From: Elusimicrobiota bacterium
Lineage (GTDB): Bacteria; Elusimicrobiota; Elusimicrobia; FEN-1173
Direction: 5' to 3'
Assembly (NCBI GenBank): GCA_016706425.1
Contig: JADJJR010000001.1
Coordinates: forward strand, 2,418,001-2,482,000
DNA: 64,000 nucleotides
Shown here: positions 1-8,515 of the stretch, in pieces
How positions within the stretch are numbered: the stretch's first letter is position 1
How the letters are laid out: the number at the start of each line of letters is the position of its first letter
Translations under genes and position numbers: made by a program
The notes under the pieces: generated by a model
Seen by the model: only the letters and a program-made list of their open reading frames with translations
What the model was told of the DNA's origin: nothing
The model's database searches: none

Positions 1-484
1 GCGCCAGGTCCTCCGCCAGGGCCCGCGTGGCCGCCGCCGCGTCGATCACGGCCGTGTCGCGGCACCACAGCCCGGGCCGCGGCGCCGCGTGGGGCTCCAC
101 CCGCCGGACGTCTTCGGCCGATAGCGCCTCCACCCGCACGCCCCCGGCGCGGGCGTTGGCTTCCAGCGCCGCCAGGCCCCGCCCGTCGGCGGTCCCCGCC
201 AAAATCACTTTTCCCCCCTGCCGGCAGGGGATTTTTTTCTCCTCGGCGAAGACGCGCCATCGCCGCGCGCCCTCGGCGCAAAAACGGGCTTTCAGCGTCT
301 GCGGCGGGTAATAGACGCCCGAATGCAGCACCCCGCTGTTGCGCCCGCTGGCGTGTCGGCCGGGCGCGTCCTCTTTTTCCAAAACGACGATCTTCGCCGC
401 CGGGTGCGCCCCCCGCAGGGCCCGGGCCACCGCGAGCCCCACCGCGCCCGCGCCCACCACCACAAAGTCAGCGGTTTCGGCCAC
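1..484 (-). CDS. lhgO: FAD-dependent L-2-hydroxyglutarate oxidase-like protein (partial, N-terminal 161 codons)
   Basis: Reading from a GTG at 484 gives an N-terminal FAD Rossmann motif VVGAGAVGLAVARAL (residues 9-23) followed by HASGRNSGVLHSGVYY (44-59), which is the signature of the LhgO branch of the DAO flavoenzyme family. Members oxidise L-2-hydroxyglutarate or related 2-hydroxy acids, passing electrons to the membrane. The frame runs off the left edge, so the substrate-binding half is not seen. The start overlaps the end of the upstream sugar gene by 17 bp, so it is the last visible gene of the operon led by the regulator near 5070. In this sugar-biosynthesis context a role with a sugar-derived hydroxy acid is possible, but that is inference. 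Confidence 0.82.
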   Translation of the reverse strand, partial: MAETADFVVVGAGAVGLAVARALRGAHPAAKIVVLEKEDAPGRHASGRNSGVLHSGVYYPPQTLKARFCAEGARRWRVFAEEKKIPCRQGGKVILAGTADGRGLAALEANARAGGVRVEALSAEDVRRVEPHAAPRPGLWCRDTAVIDAAAATRALAEDLA

Positions 485-2066
485 GCCGCGTCGTCCCGGC
501 CTTGCGCGTGCCCGTCGAGACGGGGGCGTCCCAGGCCGCGCCGCAGGCGGGGCAGGGAGCGTTTTGTTTGGGGCCCCGCTTCGTCCCGCAACGGCACATC
601 CATCCGGTCGGGCGCGCCGGGTTGCCCACCACCAGGGCGAAGGGCGGCACGTCCTTGGTCACCACCGCGCCCGCGCCCACAAAGGCGTACTCCCCGATCG
701 TCACCCCGCAGACGATGGTGCAGTTGGCGCCCAGCGTGGCGCCCCGCTTCACCACCGTCGGACGGATTTCCCCCATCCGGTTGATTTCGCTTCGGGGGTT
801 GAACACGTTCGTGAACACCATCGACGGCCCGCAAAAGACGTTGTCCTCCAGCGTCACGCCCTCGTAGACCGACACGTTGTTTTGAATTTTGACGCCGTCG
901 CCCACGGTCACCCGCGGCCCGATCACGACGTTCTGGCCGATCTTGCATTTCGCCCCGATCCGCGAGCCCTTGAGCACGTGGCTCACGTGCCAGATCTGGG
1001 TGCCCGGGCCGATGACCACGTCCTCGTCGATAAACGCCGACTCGTGGACCCCTTCCCGAACCGGGCCGCCCCGCCGCTGGCGGTCCGCGCTCAAGGAGTC
1101 CTGGCAACGCCGCAACACCGACAGCACCCGCAGGCCTTCCTCGCCGTCCGTGCGCGGGGCGCGCCGGTCGGCCAGCCGTTCCAAAAAGTGCGCGCACTCC
1201 GCCCGCAGGGGCTCCTCGGCGGGCAGCGCCACCGGCTCGGCCTCGGCCTTGTTCACCACCGGCGCGCCGTCTTTCCAGTCGATCCGGTGCGGGTACAGCC
1301 GCAGCTTGTCGGTTTTCTCCAAATCGTCGAACACGGCCATCTTGCGGCTCCCCACCACCACCAGCTTCTGCTCCTTGAACGGGTGCAGCCACGACACGAA
1401 GATATGGGCCTTCACCCCGCTGGGGAACGACAACAGGCTCACCGTCACGTCCGCGATCTTTTCCTGCAAATAAGACCCGCCCTGGGAGCGAACCTCCGTG
1501 GGCATCTCGCCCAACAAGCCCAGGATCACGGACACGTCGTGCGGCGCGAAGGACCAGAGGATGTTCTCTTCCCGACGGATCTTCCCCAGGTTCAACCGGT
1601 GCGAATAGATGTATTGGATTTTCCCCAACTCGCCCTGGGCCACCAACTCTTTGAGGCGCGCCACGGCGGGGTGGTACCACAACAAGTGGCCCACCATCAG
1701 CACCCGCTTTTTTTCCCGCGCCAGGGCCACGAGGGCCCGCCCGTCCTCTTCCGTCAGGGCGAGGGGCTTTTCCACAAAGACGTCCTTGCCCGCCTCCAGC
1801 GCCCGGCGCACCACCGCCGCGTGGGTCTCGGCGGGCGTGGCCACGGCCACGGCGGTCACCGCCGGGTCGGCCAGAGCGTCCCCGACGTCGGCCACGAAGG
1901 CCACCCCGGAGTACTGCGGTGCGAATTGCGCCCGCCGGTCCGCGTCGGCCTCGGCCACGGCGCGCAGGGCGCCCAGCGCGTGGAAGTTGCGCACCAGGTT
2001 CTGCCCCCAATAGCCGCACCCGATCACCGCCACCGACGGCGTCCGGTTTTCGGTGGCGCCGTTCAC
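468..2066 (-). CDS. Fused Gfo/Idh/MocA sugar dehydrogenase and left-handed beta-helix N-acetyltransferase (WbpB-WbpD-like)
   Basis: A 532-residue protein. Residues 1 to about 330 are a Gfo/Idh/MocA NAD(P) oxidoreductase, with AVIGCGYWGQNLVRNF at the N-terminus and the family EKPLA motif near residue 100. Residues from about 345 onward are a hexapeptide-repeat acyltransferase containing GPGTQIWHVSHVLKGSRIG and CGPSMVFTNVFNPRSEI, closely resembling WbpD/WlbB. In the UDP-GlcNAc(3NAc)A pathway these are separate enzymes that oxidise C3 of UDP-GlcNAcA and later acetylate the 3-amino group. Here they share one chain, although the aminotransferase step falls between them. The tail carries two Cys pairs (CRCG and CPACG) resembling a zinc ribbon. 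Start is GTG at 2066, overlapping the stop of the upstream dehydrogenase (GTGA). Confidence 0.88.
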   Translation of the reverse strand: MNGATENRTPSVAVIGCGYWGQNLVRNFHALGALRAVAEADADRRAQFAPQYSGVAFVADVGDALADPAVTAVAVATPAETHAAVVRRALEAGKDVFVEKPLALTEEDGRALVALAREKKRVLMVGHLLWYHPAVARLKELVAQGELGKIQYIYSHRLNLGKIRREENILWSFAPHDVSVILGLLGEMPTEVRSQGGSYLQEKIADVTVSLLSFPSGVKAHIFVSWLHPFKEQKLVVVGSRKMAVFDDLEKTDKLRLYPHRIDWKDGAPVVNKAEAEPVALPAEEPLRAECAHFLERLADRRAPRTDGEEGLRVLSVLRRCQDSLSADRQRRGGPVREGVHESAFIDEDVVIGPGTQIWHVSHVLKGSRIGAKCKIGQNVVIGPRVTVGDGVKIQNNVSVYEGVTLEDNVFCGPSMVFTNVFNPRSEINRMGEIRPTVVKRGATLGANCTIVCGVTIGEYAFVGAGAVVTKDVPPFALVVGNPARPTGWMCRCGTKRGPKQNAPCPACGAAWDAPVSTGTRKAGTTRRGRNR

Positions 2067-3358
2067 AGCGTGACCACCTTGCCCGCGCTTTTCACCCCGC
2101 GGGTCGCGTTCCGCGCGTCAAAGACCAGCCGCGCGTTCTTTACCACGAAGTCGATGTCGAACACGCTGTGGTTCGTGATGATCGCCACGAGGTCCTGGGC
2201 CTTGAGCGTCGCCGCCGTGAGCGGCGTCGAGCGCAGCGTCGCGCCCTCCACCCGCAGCGACGGCACGTAGGGGTCGTGATAGGTCACCCGCGCGCCCTTG
2301 GCGCGGAGCAAATGGATCACGTCCAAGGCCGGCGACTCGCGCACGTCGCCGATGTCTTTTTTGTAGGCCGCGCCCAACACCAACACCCGCGCGCCTTTCA
2401 GCGACCGTTCCCGGTCGTTCAAGGCGGCGGCGATCTTCTCCACCGTGTGTTCGGGCATCCGCCCGTTGATGTCGCCCGCCAGCTCGATGAACCGCGCGTT
2501 GAAGTTGAGCGTCTTGAGCTTCCACGAAAGATAATGCGGGTCCAGGGGGATGCAGTGCCCCCCGATGCCGGGCCCCGGGTAGAAAGGCATGAAACCGAAG
2601 GGCTTGCTGGCCGCGGCGTCGATCACTTCCCAGGTGTTGATCTTGAGCCGGTCGCACATGAGCGCCACTTCGTTCACGAGGCCGATGTTCACCGCGCGGA
2701 AGGTGTTCTCGAGGAGTTTCACCATCTCCGCCGCTTCCGGCGTCGACACCGACACCACCTTCTCGCACACCCGGCTGTAGAGGTCGGCGGCGGCCCGCAC
2801 GCAGGCCGGGGTCAGCCCGCCCACTACTTTCGGCGTGTTGCGGATGCCGTACTTCGGGTTGCCCGGGTCCACCCGCTCCGGCGAGAACGCCAAATGGAAA
2901 TCCCGCCCGGCCTTGAGCCCGCCCCGTTCCAAAATCGGCATCAAGAGTTCCCGCGTCGTTCCCGGATAGGTCGTGCTCTCCAACACGATCAACTGCCCGC
3001 GCCGCACGTGCGGGGCGATTTTCTCGGCCGCGCCCACGATGTAGCTCAGGTCCGGGTCCTTGGTTTTCCGCAGCGGCGTCGGCACGCAAATGATGACGGC
3101 GTCCCGCCCGCGCACCCGGCCGAAATCCGTGGTCGCCGTCAGCCGCCCGGCTTTCACGAGCGGTTTCAGCCGTTCCGTGGGCAAATCGTTCGTGTGCGAC
3201 ACCCCGCGCGCCACGTCGGCGGCGCGGCGCGGGTCCACGTCGATGCCGACGACCGCGTGGCCGGCCTCGGCGAAGGCCGCCGCGAGCGGCAGGCCCACGT
3301 AGCCCAGCCCGATCACGGCGATGGTGGAAGGGGTTTCGGTTTTTTTGGATGACGTCAT
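2063..3358 (-). CDS. wbpA: UDP-N-acetylglucosamine/mannosamine 6-dehydrogenase (WbpA/WecC family)
   Basis: A 431-residue nucleotide-sugar dehydrogenase. It has the N-terminal NAD fold (AVIGLGYVGLPLAAAFAEAG), the central helix domain, and the catalytic cysteine in GIGGHCIPLDPHYLSWK, followed by the UDP-binding domain. The enzyme carries out the NAD-dependent four-electron oxidation of the sugar C6 to a carboxylate. The neighbouring WbpB/WbpD fusion favours UDP-GlcNAc as substrate (WbpA) over UDP-ManNAc (WecC), but the sequence alone does not settle this. The ATG at 3358 is chosen because it overlaps the stop of the upstream gene (ATGA) and has AAGGTG upstream. Confidence 0.88.
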   Translation of the reverse strand: MTSSKKTETPSTIAVIGLGYVGLPLAAAFAEAGHAVVGIDVDPRRAADVARGVSHTNDLPTERLKPLVKAGRLTATTDFGRVRGRDAVIICVPTPLRKTKDPDLSYIVGAAEKIAPHVRRGQLIVLESTTYPGTTRELLMPILERGGLKAGRDFHLAFSPERVDPGNPKYGIRNTPKVVGGLTPACVRAAADLYSRVCEKVVSVSTPEAAEMVKLLENTFRAVNIGLVNEVALMCDRLKINTWEVIDAAASKPFGFMPFYPGPGIGGHCIPLDPHYLSWKLKTLNFNARFIELAGDINGRMPEHTVEKIAAALNDRERSLKGARVLVLGAAYKKDIGDVRESPALDVIHLLRAKGARVTYHDPYVPSLRVEGATLRSTPLTAATLKAQDLVAIITNHSVFDIDFVVKNARLVFDARNATRGVKSAGKVVTL

Positions 3359-3705
3359 GGCAGCACCTTTCGGATCAGAGTTCCCACCCCGGCGGCCACC
3401 GCCAGCGCGCGGGCAAAACGGCGGGCGACGGTGGTCGCGCGGTCCGCCTCTTTCAAAATCTTGTTCAGTTGGTCGTTGGCTTTCTTCACGCGGGCCGTGG
3501 CCGTCTTGGCGCCGGCGGCCCATTCGCCGTGGACGCGCCGCCGCACCGCGGCGATCTCCGCGCGCCGTTCCCGCGCCTGGACGGCGAGGGCTTGGGCGGC
3601 TTTCGTCTCTTTCTTTTCGCGGGCGGCTTGGGCCAGGGCCGTGAGCGCCATTTGGCTTTCGGCCAGGGCGTCCAAGAGCGCCGCCGCTTCCGAGCGCGGG
3701 CTCAT
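3355..3705 (-). CDS. Small alanine-rich coiled-coil protein of unknown function
   Basis: A 116-residue protein, highly charged and Ala/Arg/Lys-rich, with a heptad-like pattern over about residues 15-90 suggesting a coiled coil. Near the C-terminus there is a short hydrophobic stretch (AVAAGVGTL) that could be a weak membrane or packing segment. I recognise no family. It is included because it overlaps both neighbours by stop-start contacts (ATGA at 3355-3358 and 3702-3705), which is strong evidence that it is translated as part of the operon between the lipoprotein and the nucleotide-sugar dehydrogenase. Confidence 0.6.
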   Translation of the reverse strand: MSPRSEAAALLDALAESQMALTALAQAAREKKETKAAQALAVQARERRAEIAAVRRRVHGEWAAGAKTATARVKKANDQLNKILKEADRATTVARRFARALAVAAGVGTLIRKVLP

Positions 3706-4613
3706 CGCGACGCCTCCAGGGTGCGCGCCCGACGGGCCGCCGCCCCGGCGGACCGCCCCCAGGCCCGCGCCGCCGGGCCCGCGGTCCGCTCTTTCAGGAG
3801 CCGCGCCCGCAAGTCCGCGTGGGCCGCGGGCAAGTGGTCGTAAAAGATCGCCAAATCGTCCAAGGACGCCATGGCCGCGGAGAACTCGTCGTTCAAATTA
3901 AAGAGCGACCGCCCCAGCGTGATCCGCCCGGGGGAACGCTTGTCGTTCCATTTTTCGTGGATGGCCGCCGCCTGGTCGGCGTAGGCCGCTTTGAGGTCCG
4001 CCCGCACGATGTCCACCAGGGCGCGGCCCAGGGCCCCGTGGGCCGCGGCCAAAGGCTGGTTCTCCCGCAGGGCGTCGGCTAGTTTGCCCGCCCGCCGGGC
4101 CCGCAGGCACCGGCGCAGGCTTTCCGCCGCGAAGGCCGCGCCGCCCGCCGCCGTCGCCCGGTCCGCCGGGCGCAGTTCGCCCAGGGCCCGCCGCGCGTCA
4201 CGCGCCGCGTCGTTCAGGTCCTCCCCCACGGCGTCGACGGCGTCTTCTTCCACGTCCCGCCCGTCGGCCAAATCGGTCAAGAGCGCCGCGTAGGCGCCGA
4301 AGGCCCCGTTCATCGCCCGCAAGGTGTCCAGGGTGCGCCGGGCGGTCCAATGGGCGGGCGGGTTGTCCGGCGCCCAGCCGTTGTCGCCCGGCCCTTTCAA
4401 GGTGAGCGCGCTCAAGGCCGCGTCTTTGTCGGTCGCCAACACCTGGGCGTCCGCTTCCCGGGTCCATTCCACGTCGCGGGCCAGTTCCCGCTCCATGGCC
4501 TGGTGCCCCGCGGCCACCGTCGATTGAAAACCTCGAAACGCCGCCGGCTCCAGGGACGCACACCCGGCCAGGGCCAAAGCGCCCAAAACCACGGCGGCGG
4601 CGTGGCGGTTCAT
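3702..4613 (-). CDS. Putative lipoprotein, alpha-helical, function unknown
   Basis: A 303-residue protein beginning with a short signal peptide and a lipobox ending at Cys18 (LALAGC), so it should be lipidated and anchored in an envelope membrane. The rest is almost entirely predicted helix, rich in Ala, Asp, Arg and Leu, without a motif I recognise. It overlaps the regulator upstream (ATGA, 4610-4613) and the coiled-coil gene downstream (ATGA, 3702-3705). The pairing of a helical lipoprotein with a coiled-coil protein ahead of surface-sugar genes suggests an envelope role, but this rests on position only. Confidence 0.7.
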   Translation of the reverse strand: MNRHAAAVVLGALALAGCASLEPAAFRGFQSTVAAGHQAMERELARDVEWTREADAQVLATDKDAALSALTLKGPGDNGWAPDNPPAHWTARRTLDTLRAMNGAFGAYAALLTDLADGRDVEEDAVDAVGEDLNDAARDARRALGELRPADRATAAGGAAFAAESLRRCLRARRAGKLADALRENQPLAAAHGALGRALVDIVRADLKAAYADQAAAIHEKWNDKRSPGRITLGRSLFNLNDEFSAAMASLDDLAIFYDHLPAAHADLRARLLKERTAGPAARAWGRSAGAAARRARTLEASR

Positions 4614-5074
4614 CCCAGCACCGCGCCCACCAGCTTCAGGGCGCGCCGCCCCCGGGTCAACAACGTTTGAAGTTCTTGGATTTTTTTCTTTTGGGCGGCC
4701 CCGGCGATCGCGCCGCCCAGGTCGTTCACGCGCCGCTCGGCGTGGTCCAGCCGCTTGGTGAGCCCCTCGCGCAGGCGGCGGATCGCGATGGCCTTGATGT
4801 CGCGGTTGGCTTCGTAATAGTCTTTGCGGCTGCCCACCACCGACGACGACCGCACCGCCCCCCAGGCTTCCAGTTGGCGGATGTTGATGCTCGCGTTGCC
4901 CTTGCTCATGGAGAGGCGCCGTCCGATGTCTTCCAACGAGAGGGGTTCGTCCTGCATGTAGAGGAGCCCGTAGATCTGCCCCACCGAGCGGTTGAAATTG
5001 AACTCCTCGGCGAGGTCGCCGGCGAGTCGGGCAAATTCGGTGTCGAGCGGGGCGTTGGCCATGGTTGTTTTCAA
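4610..5074 (-). CDS. GbsR/MarR-family winged-helix transcriptional regulator
   Basis: About 150 residues. The region GLLYMQDEPLSLEDIGRRLS (residues 37-56 from the TTG start) followed by MSKGNASINIRQLEAWG is the helix-turn-helix of the GbsR group within the MarR superfamily, which bind as dimers to short palindromes. The C-terminal third is a predicted dimerisation coiled coil. Two starts are possible: TTG at 5074 or ATG at 5062; neither has a convincing Shine-Dalgarno. The gene heads a five- to six-gene overlapping operon and has a perfect inverted repeat over its start region (5074-5095), so autoregulation of the operon is likely. Confidence 0.8.
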   Translation of the reverse strand: MKTTMANAPLDTEFARLAGDLAEEFNFNRSVGQIYGLLYMQDEPLSLEDIGRRLSMSKGNASINIRQLEAWGAVRSSSVVGSRKDYYEANRDIKAIAIRRLREGLTKRLDHAERRVNDLGGAIAGAAQKKKIQELQTLLTRGRRALKLVGAVLG

Positions 5075-5095
5075 CGTTTAGTTCATTCTAAACGT
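5074..5095. promoter_or_regulatory. Palindromic operator of the GbsR-like regulator
   Basis: A perfect 8-bp inverted repeat, ACGTTTAG (5074-5081) and CTAAACGT (5088-5095), separated by 6 bp. On the minus strand a TTGACG hexamer (5114-5119) is followed 17 bp later by TACGTT (5091-5096), a plausible -35/-10 pair overlapped by the palindrome. A regulator bound here would block the promoter of its own operon. Confidence 0.6.
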
Positions 5096-5115
5096 ACATG
5101 ATATACGCCCCCGCG

Positions 5116-6564
5116 TCAAGGGGCGTTTCCGTCGGCCCCGGCCCCGCCCGCCAGCCCCCGCGCCACCCCCGCAAAATAGGCGTATTGCCGCTTCGGGTTG
5201 TCGGGTTTTTTTTGGCCCAACAGCCGCGCCGCTTCGGCCATCACCGCCCGGCCGTGGCGGTTTTCCAGCGCGATCAGCTTTTCCACCACGCGCGGGTCGT
5301 TGTCCTCATAGAGCATCCGCGCCAAGGCCCGCGCCCGGCGCAGGGCGTCCGCCCCGTGCCGTGTTTCCAATTCCCCCATCACCCGGTCCATCGCCGCCGG
5401 GTCATAGAACGCCCCGGGGGTGTAAACGCTGGGCCGCCGTTGCCGGTCCGTCGCCGTGGGCTGGTCGTCATAGTCGACGTCCACCAGGTTCTCCCGCCGC
5501 AGGGTCACCACCCCCCGGCTCAAAAACCATTCCGTCAGGCCGTGCCGCTCCGCCAACGTCGCCTGGGATTGGGACCACCGCGGCCCCGCCGGCGACCGCT
5601 CGGCATAGTGCTGGCTCAGCAAGGCAAACACTTTCCCCGCCAAGGGCAGCCGCCGGTCCCACCCCCAAACGAAATAATGGTCCGACAACGCCACCGTGGC
5701 CGTCGACCTCGCGGGCCTCGCCCGCACCGCCGGGTCCCGGCCGTAGGTTTCTTTCGCTTCCACCAGTCCATATTGGTCCAACCGCCGGAAAATTTTGTGC
5801 AGTCGCCTCCGGTTGGCCACGGGGCCCTGGTCCTTGTATCCCAAGGCCGTCACCGCCCGGGGCACGTCCACCTCGGTGAAAGCCTGGGTCGAGAGTCCCA
5901 CCCGCAAGAAATGCAAATACAAATCCAACCCGCCCTCGTCCTTCCGCCGCACCATCGCCCCCACCGCCGACGGCGACAGAAAGTCCGCCGGCACCGCCAC
6001 CCGCCGCTCGGCGGTGGTCCCCGGTGGCGCGCGCCGCGGCACCGCCGCCATGCGGGCCAAAAGCCCTTCGGCCGCGGCCGTGGATGTCATCACCACGTCC
6101 GCCTCCACGTTCGACTCAAAAGCCGCCGAGGTCCAGTTGCTCGACCCCAGGATCACCGTCTTCCGGTCCACCACCACCGCTTTCGCGTGCAGTATTTTCC
6201 CGTCCACATAGGCCACGGCGACACCACCCCGGGCCAGGGCCTCCACCGCCGCGCGGTTCCGGTCCAGGGGGTCGAAGGGCGAATCCCCCGCGTCCAACAG
6301 CACGTCCACCTCCACGCCCCGCCGCCGAGCGTCGATCAACGCCTCCGCCAGCCGCCCCGGCCCCGACGCCCGCCCAGCGGGCAAGTTGAAAAGATAAAGA
6401 AACAGGTGGACGGATCTTTTGGCGGACCGAACAGCGGCAAGAGCGGTTTCTTCGTATTTGCCGGGAGGAATCAGCGTATCAGCGTGGACTGCCCCCGCCG
6501 CCGCGACGAGCGCGACGGCTACGATGCGAAGGAGGCGGGGGAGGAACGGACTGGGCCCTGGCAT
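5116..6564 (-). CDS. Secreted phospholipase D-like (HKD) protein
   Basis: A 482-residue protein with a clear signal peptide (about residues 1-28, ending AVHA). After it comes a PLD/endonuclease-like domain whose single HKD motif reads HAKAVVVDRKTVILGSSNWT. Single-HKD proteins (the Nuc group) usually act as homodimers, cleaving phosphodiester bonds in nucleic acid or phospholipid. The remaining C-terminal half (about residues 200-482) has no motif I know; part resembles a helical winged domain. It lies 42 bp upstream of the regulator on the same strand and may be transcribed separately, because a promoter-like pair overlaps its 3' end. It is divergent from hsdM. Confidence 0.75.
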   Translation of the reverse strand: MPGPSPFLPRLLRIVAVALVAAAGAVHADTLIPPGKYEETALAAVRSAKRSVHLFLYLFNLPAGRASGPGRLAEALIDARRRGVEVDVLLDAGDSPFDPLDRNRAAVEALARGGVAVAYVDGKILHAKAVVVDRKTVILGSSNWTSAAFESNVEADVVMTSTAAAEGLLARMAAVPRRAPPGTTAERRVAVPADFLSPSAVGAMVRRKDEGGLDLYLHFLRVGLSTQAFTEVDVPRAVTALGYKDQGPVANRRRLHKIFRRLDQYGLVEAKETYGRDPAVRARPARSTATVALSDHYFVWGWDRRLPLAGKVFALLSQHYAERSPAGPRWSQSQATLAERHGLTEWFLSRGVVTLRRENLVDVDYDDQPTATDRQRRPSVYTPGAFYDPAAMDRVMGELETRHGADALRRARALARMLYEDNDPRVVEKLIALENRHGRAVMAEAARLLGQKKPDNPKRQYAYFAGVARGLAGGAGADGNAP

Positions 6565-6732
6565 GGCATTCCAATATTACCAAGGTCGTGACCTCCCGCA
6601 CCATCAGGACCGATGTCCACCCCTAACAATTAGTCTAAAGTGATTGGACAATGCGGGTGTGGCTTGCCCACGTGGACAACACCAAAGCCAACCTGGCGAA
6701 GGACTTTTAGGCGATTCGGCTGGTGGAAGTTT

Positions 6733-6738
6733 TATAAT
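6733..6738 (+). promoter_or_regulatory. Candidate -10 box for the hsd operon
   Basis: TATAAT lies 58 bp before the hsdM start in the 232-bp divergent region (6565-6796). No good -35 hexamer is visible at the usual spacing. hsdM also has an AAGGAA ribosome-binding site 8 bp before its ATG. Nothing else was recognised in this intergenic stretch. Confidence 0.4.
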
Positions 6739-6796
6739 CTTTCGGTCACTGCAACTTTTGTTCTTAATGAAATCATCAAAAAAAGGAACCCATTGA

Positions 6797-8383
<1,587 letters not shown>

Positions 8384-8387
8384 AATT

Positions 8388-8412
8388 TATACACGTTTTA
8401 CCAATGTGTATA
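8388..8412. promoter_or_regulatory. Inverted repeat downstream of hsdM
   Basis: TATACAC (8388-8394) and GTGTATA (8406-8412) form a perfect inverted repeat with an 11-bp spacer, immediately after the hsdM stop. It lies in a conspicuously A+T-rich gap (8384-8515). It could be an operator for the following gene or a weak transcription-stop hairpin; there is no T-run to support a terminator. Confidence 0.4.
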
Positions 8413-8480
8413 GAAATCGCCAAAAACGATACAATTCGATATATTGAACACTTATTATTAACAAAATGCAAAGCATGATA

Positions 8481-8509
8481 TAGACTTTTATCGATATTTG
8501 TGTTATATT
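8481..8509 (+). promoter_or_regulatory. Candidate promoter of the DUF4143 ATPase gene, possibly leaderless
   Basis: TAGACT (8481-8486), a 17-bp spacer and TATATT (8504-8509) match a sigma-70-type promoter. The ATG follows at 8516, about where transcription would begin, and there is no Shine-Dalgarno sequence before it. The gene may therefore be read from a leaderless transcript independent of hsdM. Confidence 0.4.
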
Positions 8510-8515
8510 AACGAC

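Noticed and set aside
339..2270. Long open frame on the plus strand over the sugar genes
   Set aside because: Antisense shadow of the clearly recognisable oxidoreductase/acetyltransferase; no ribosome-binding site or family.
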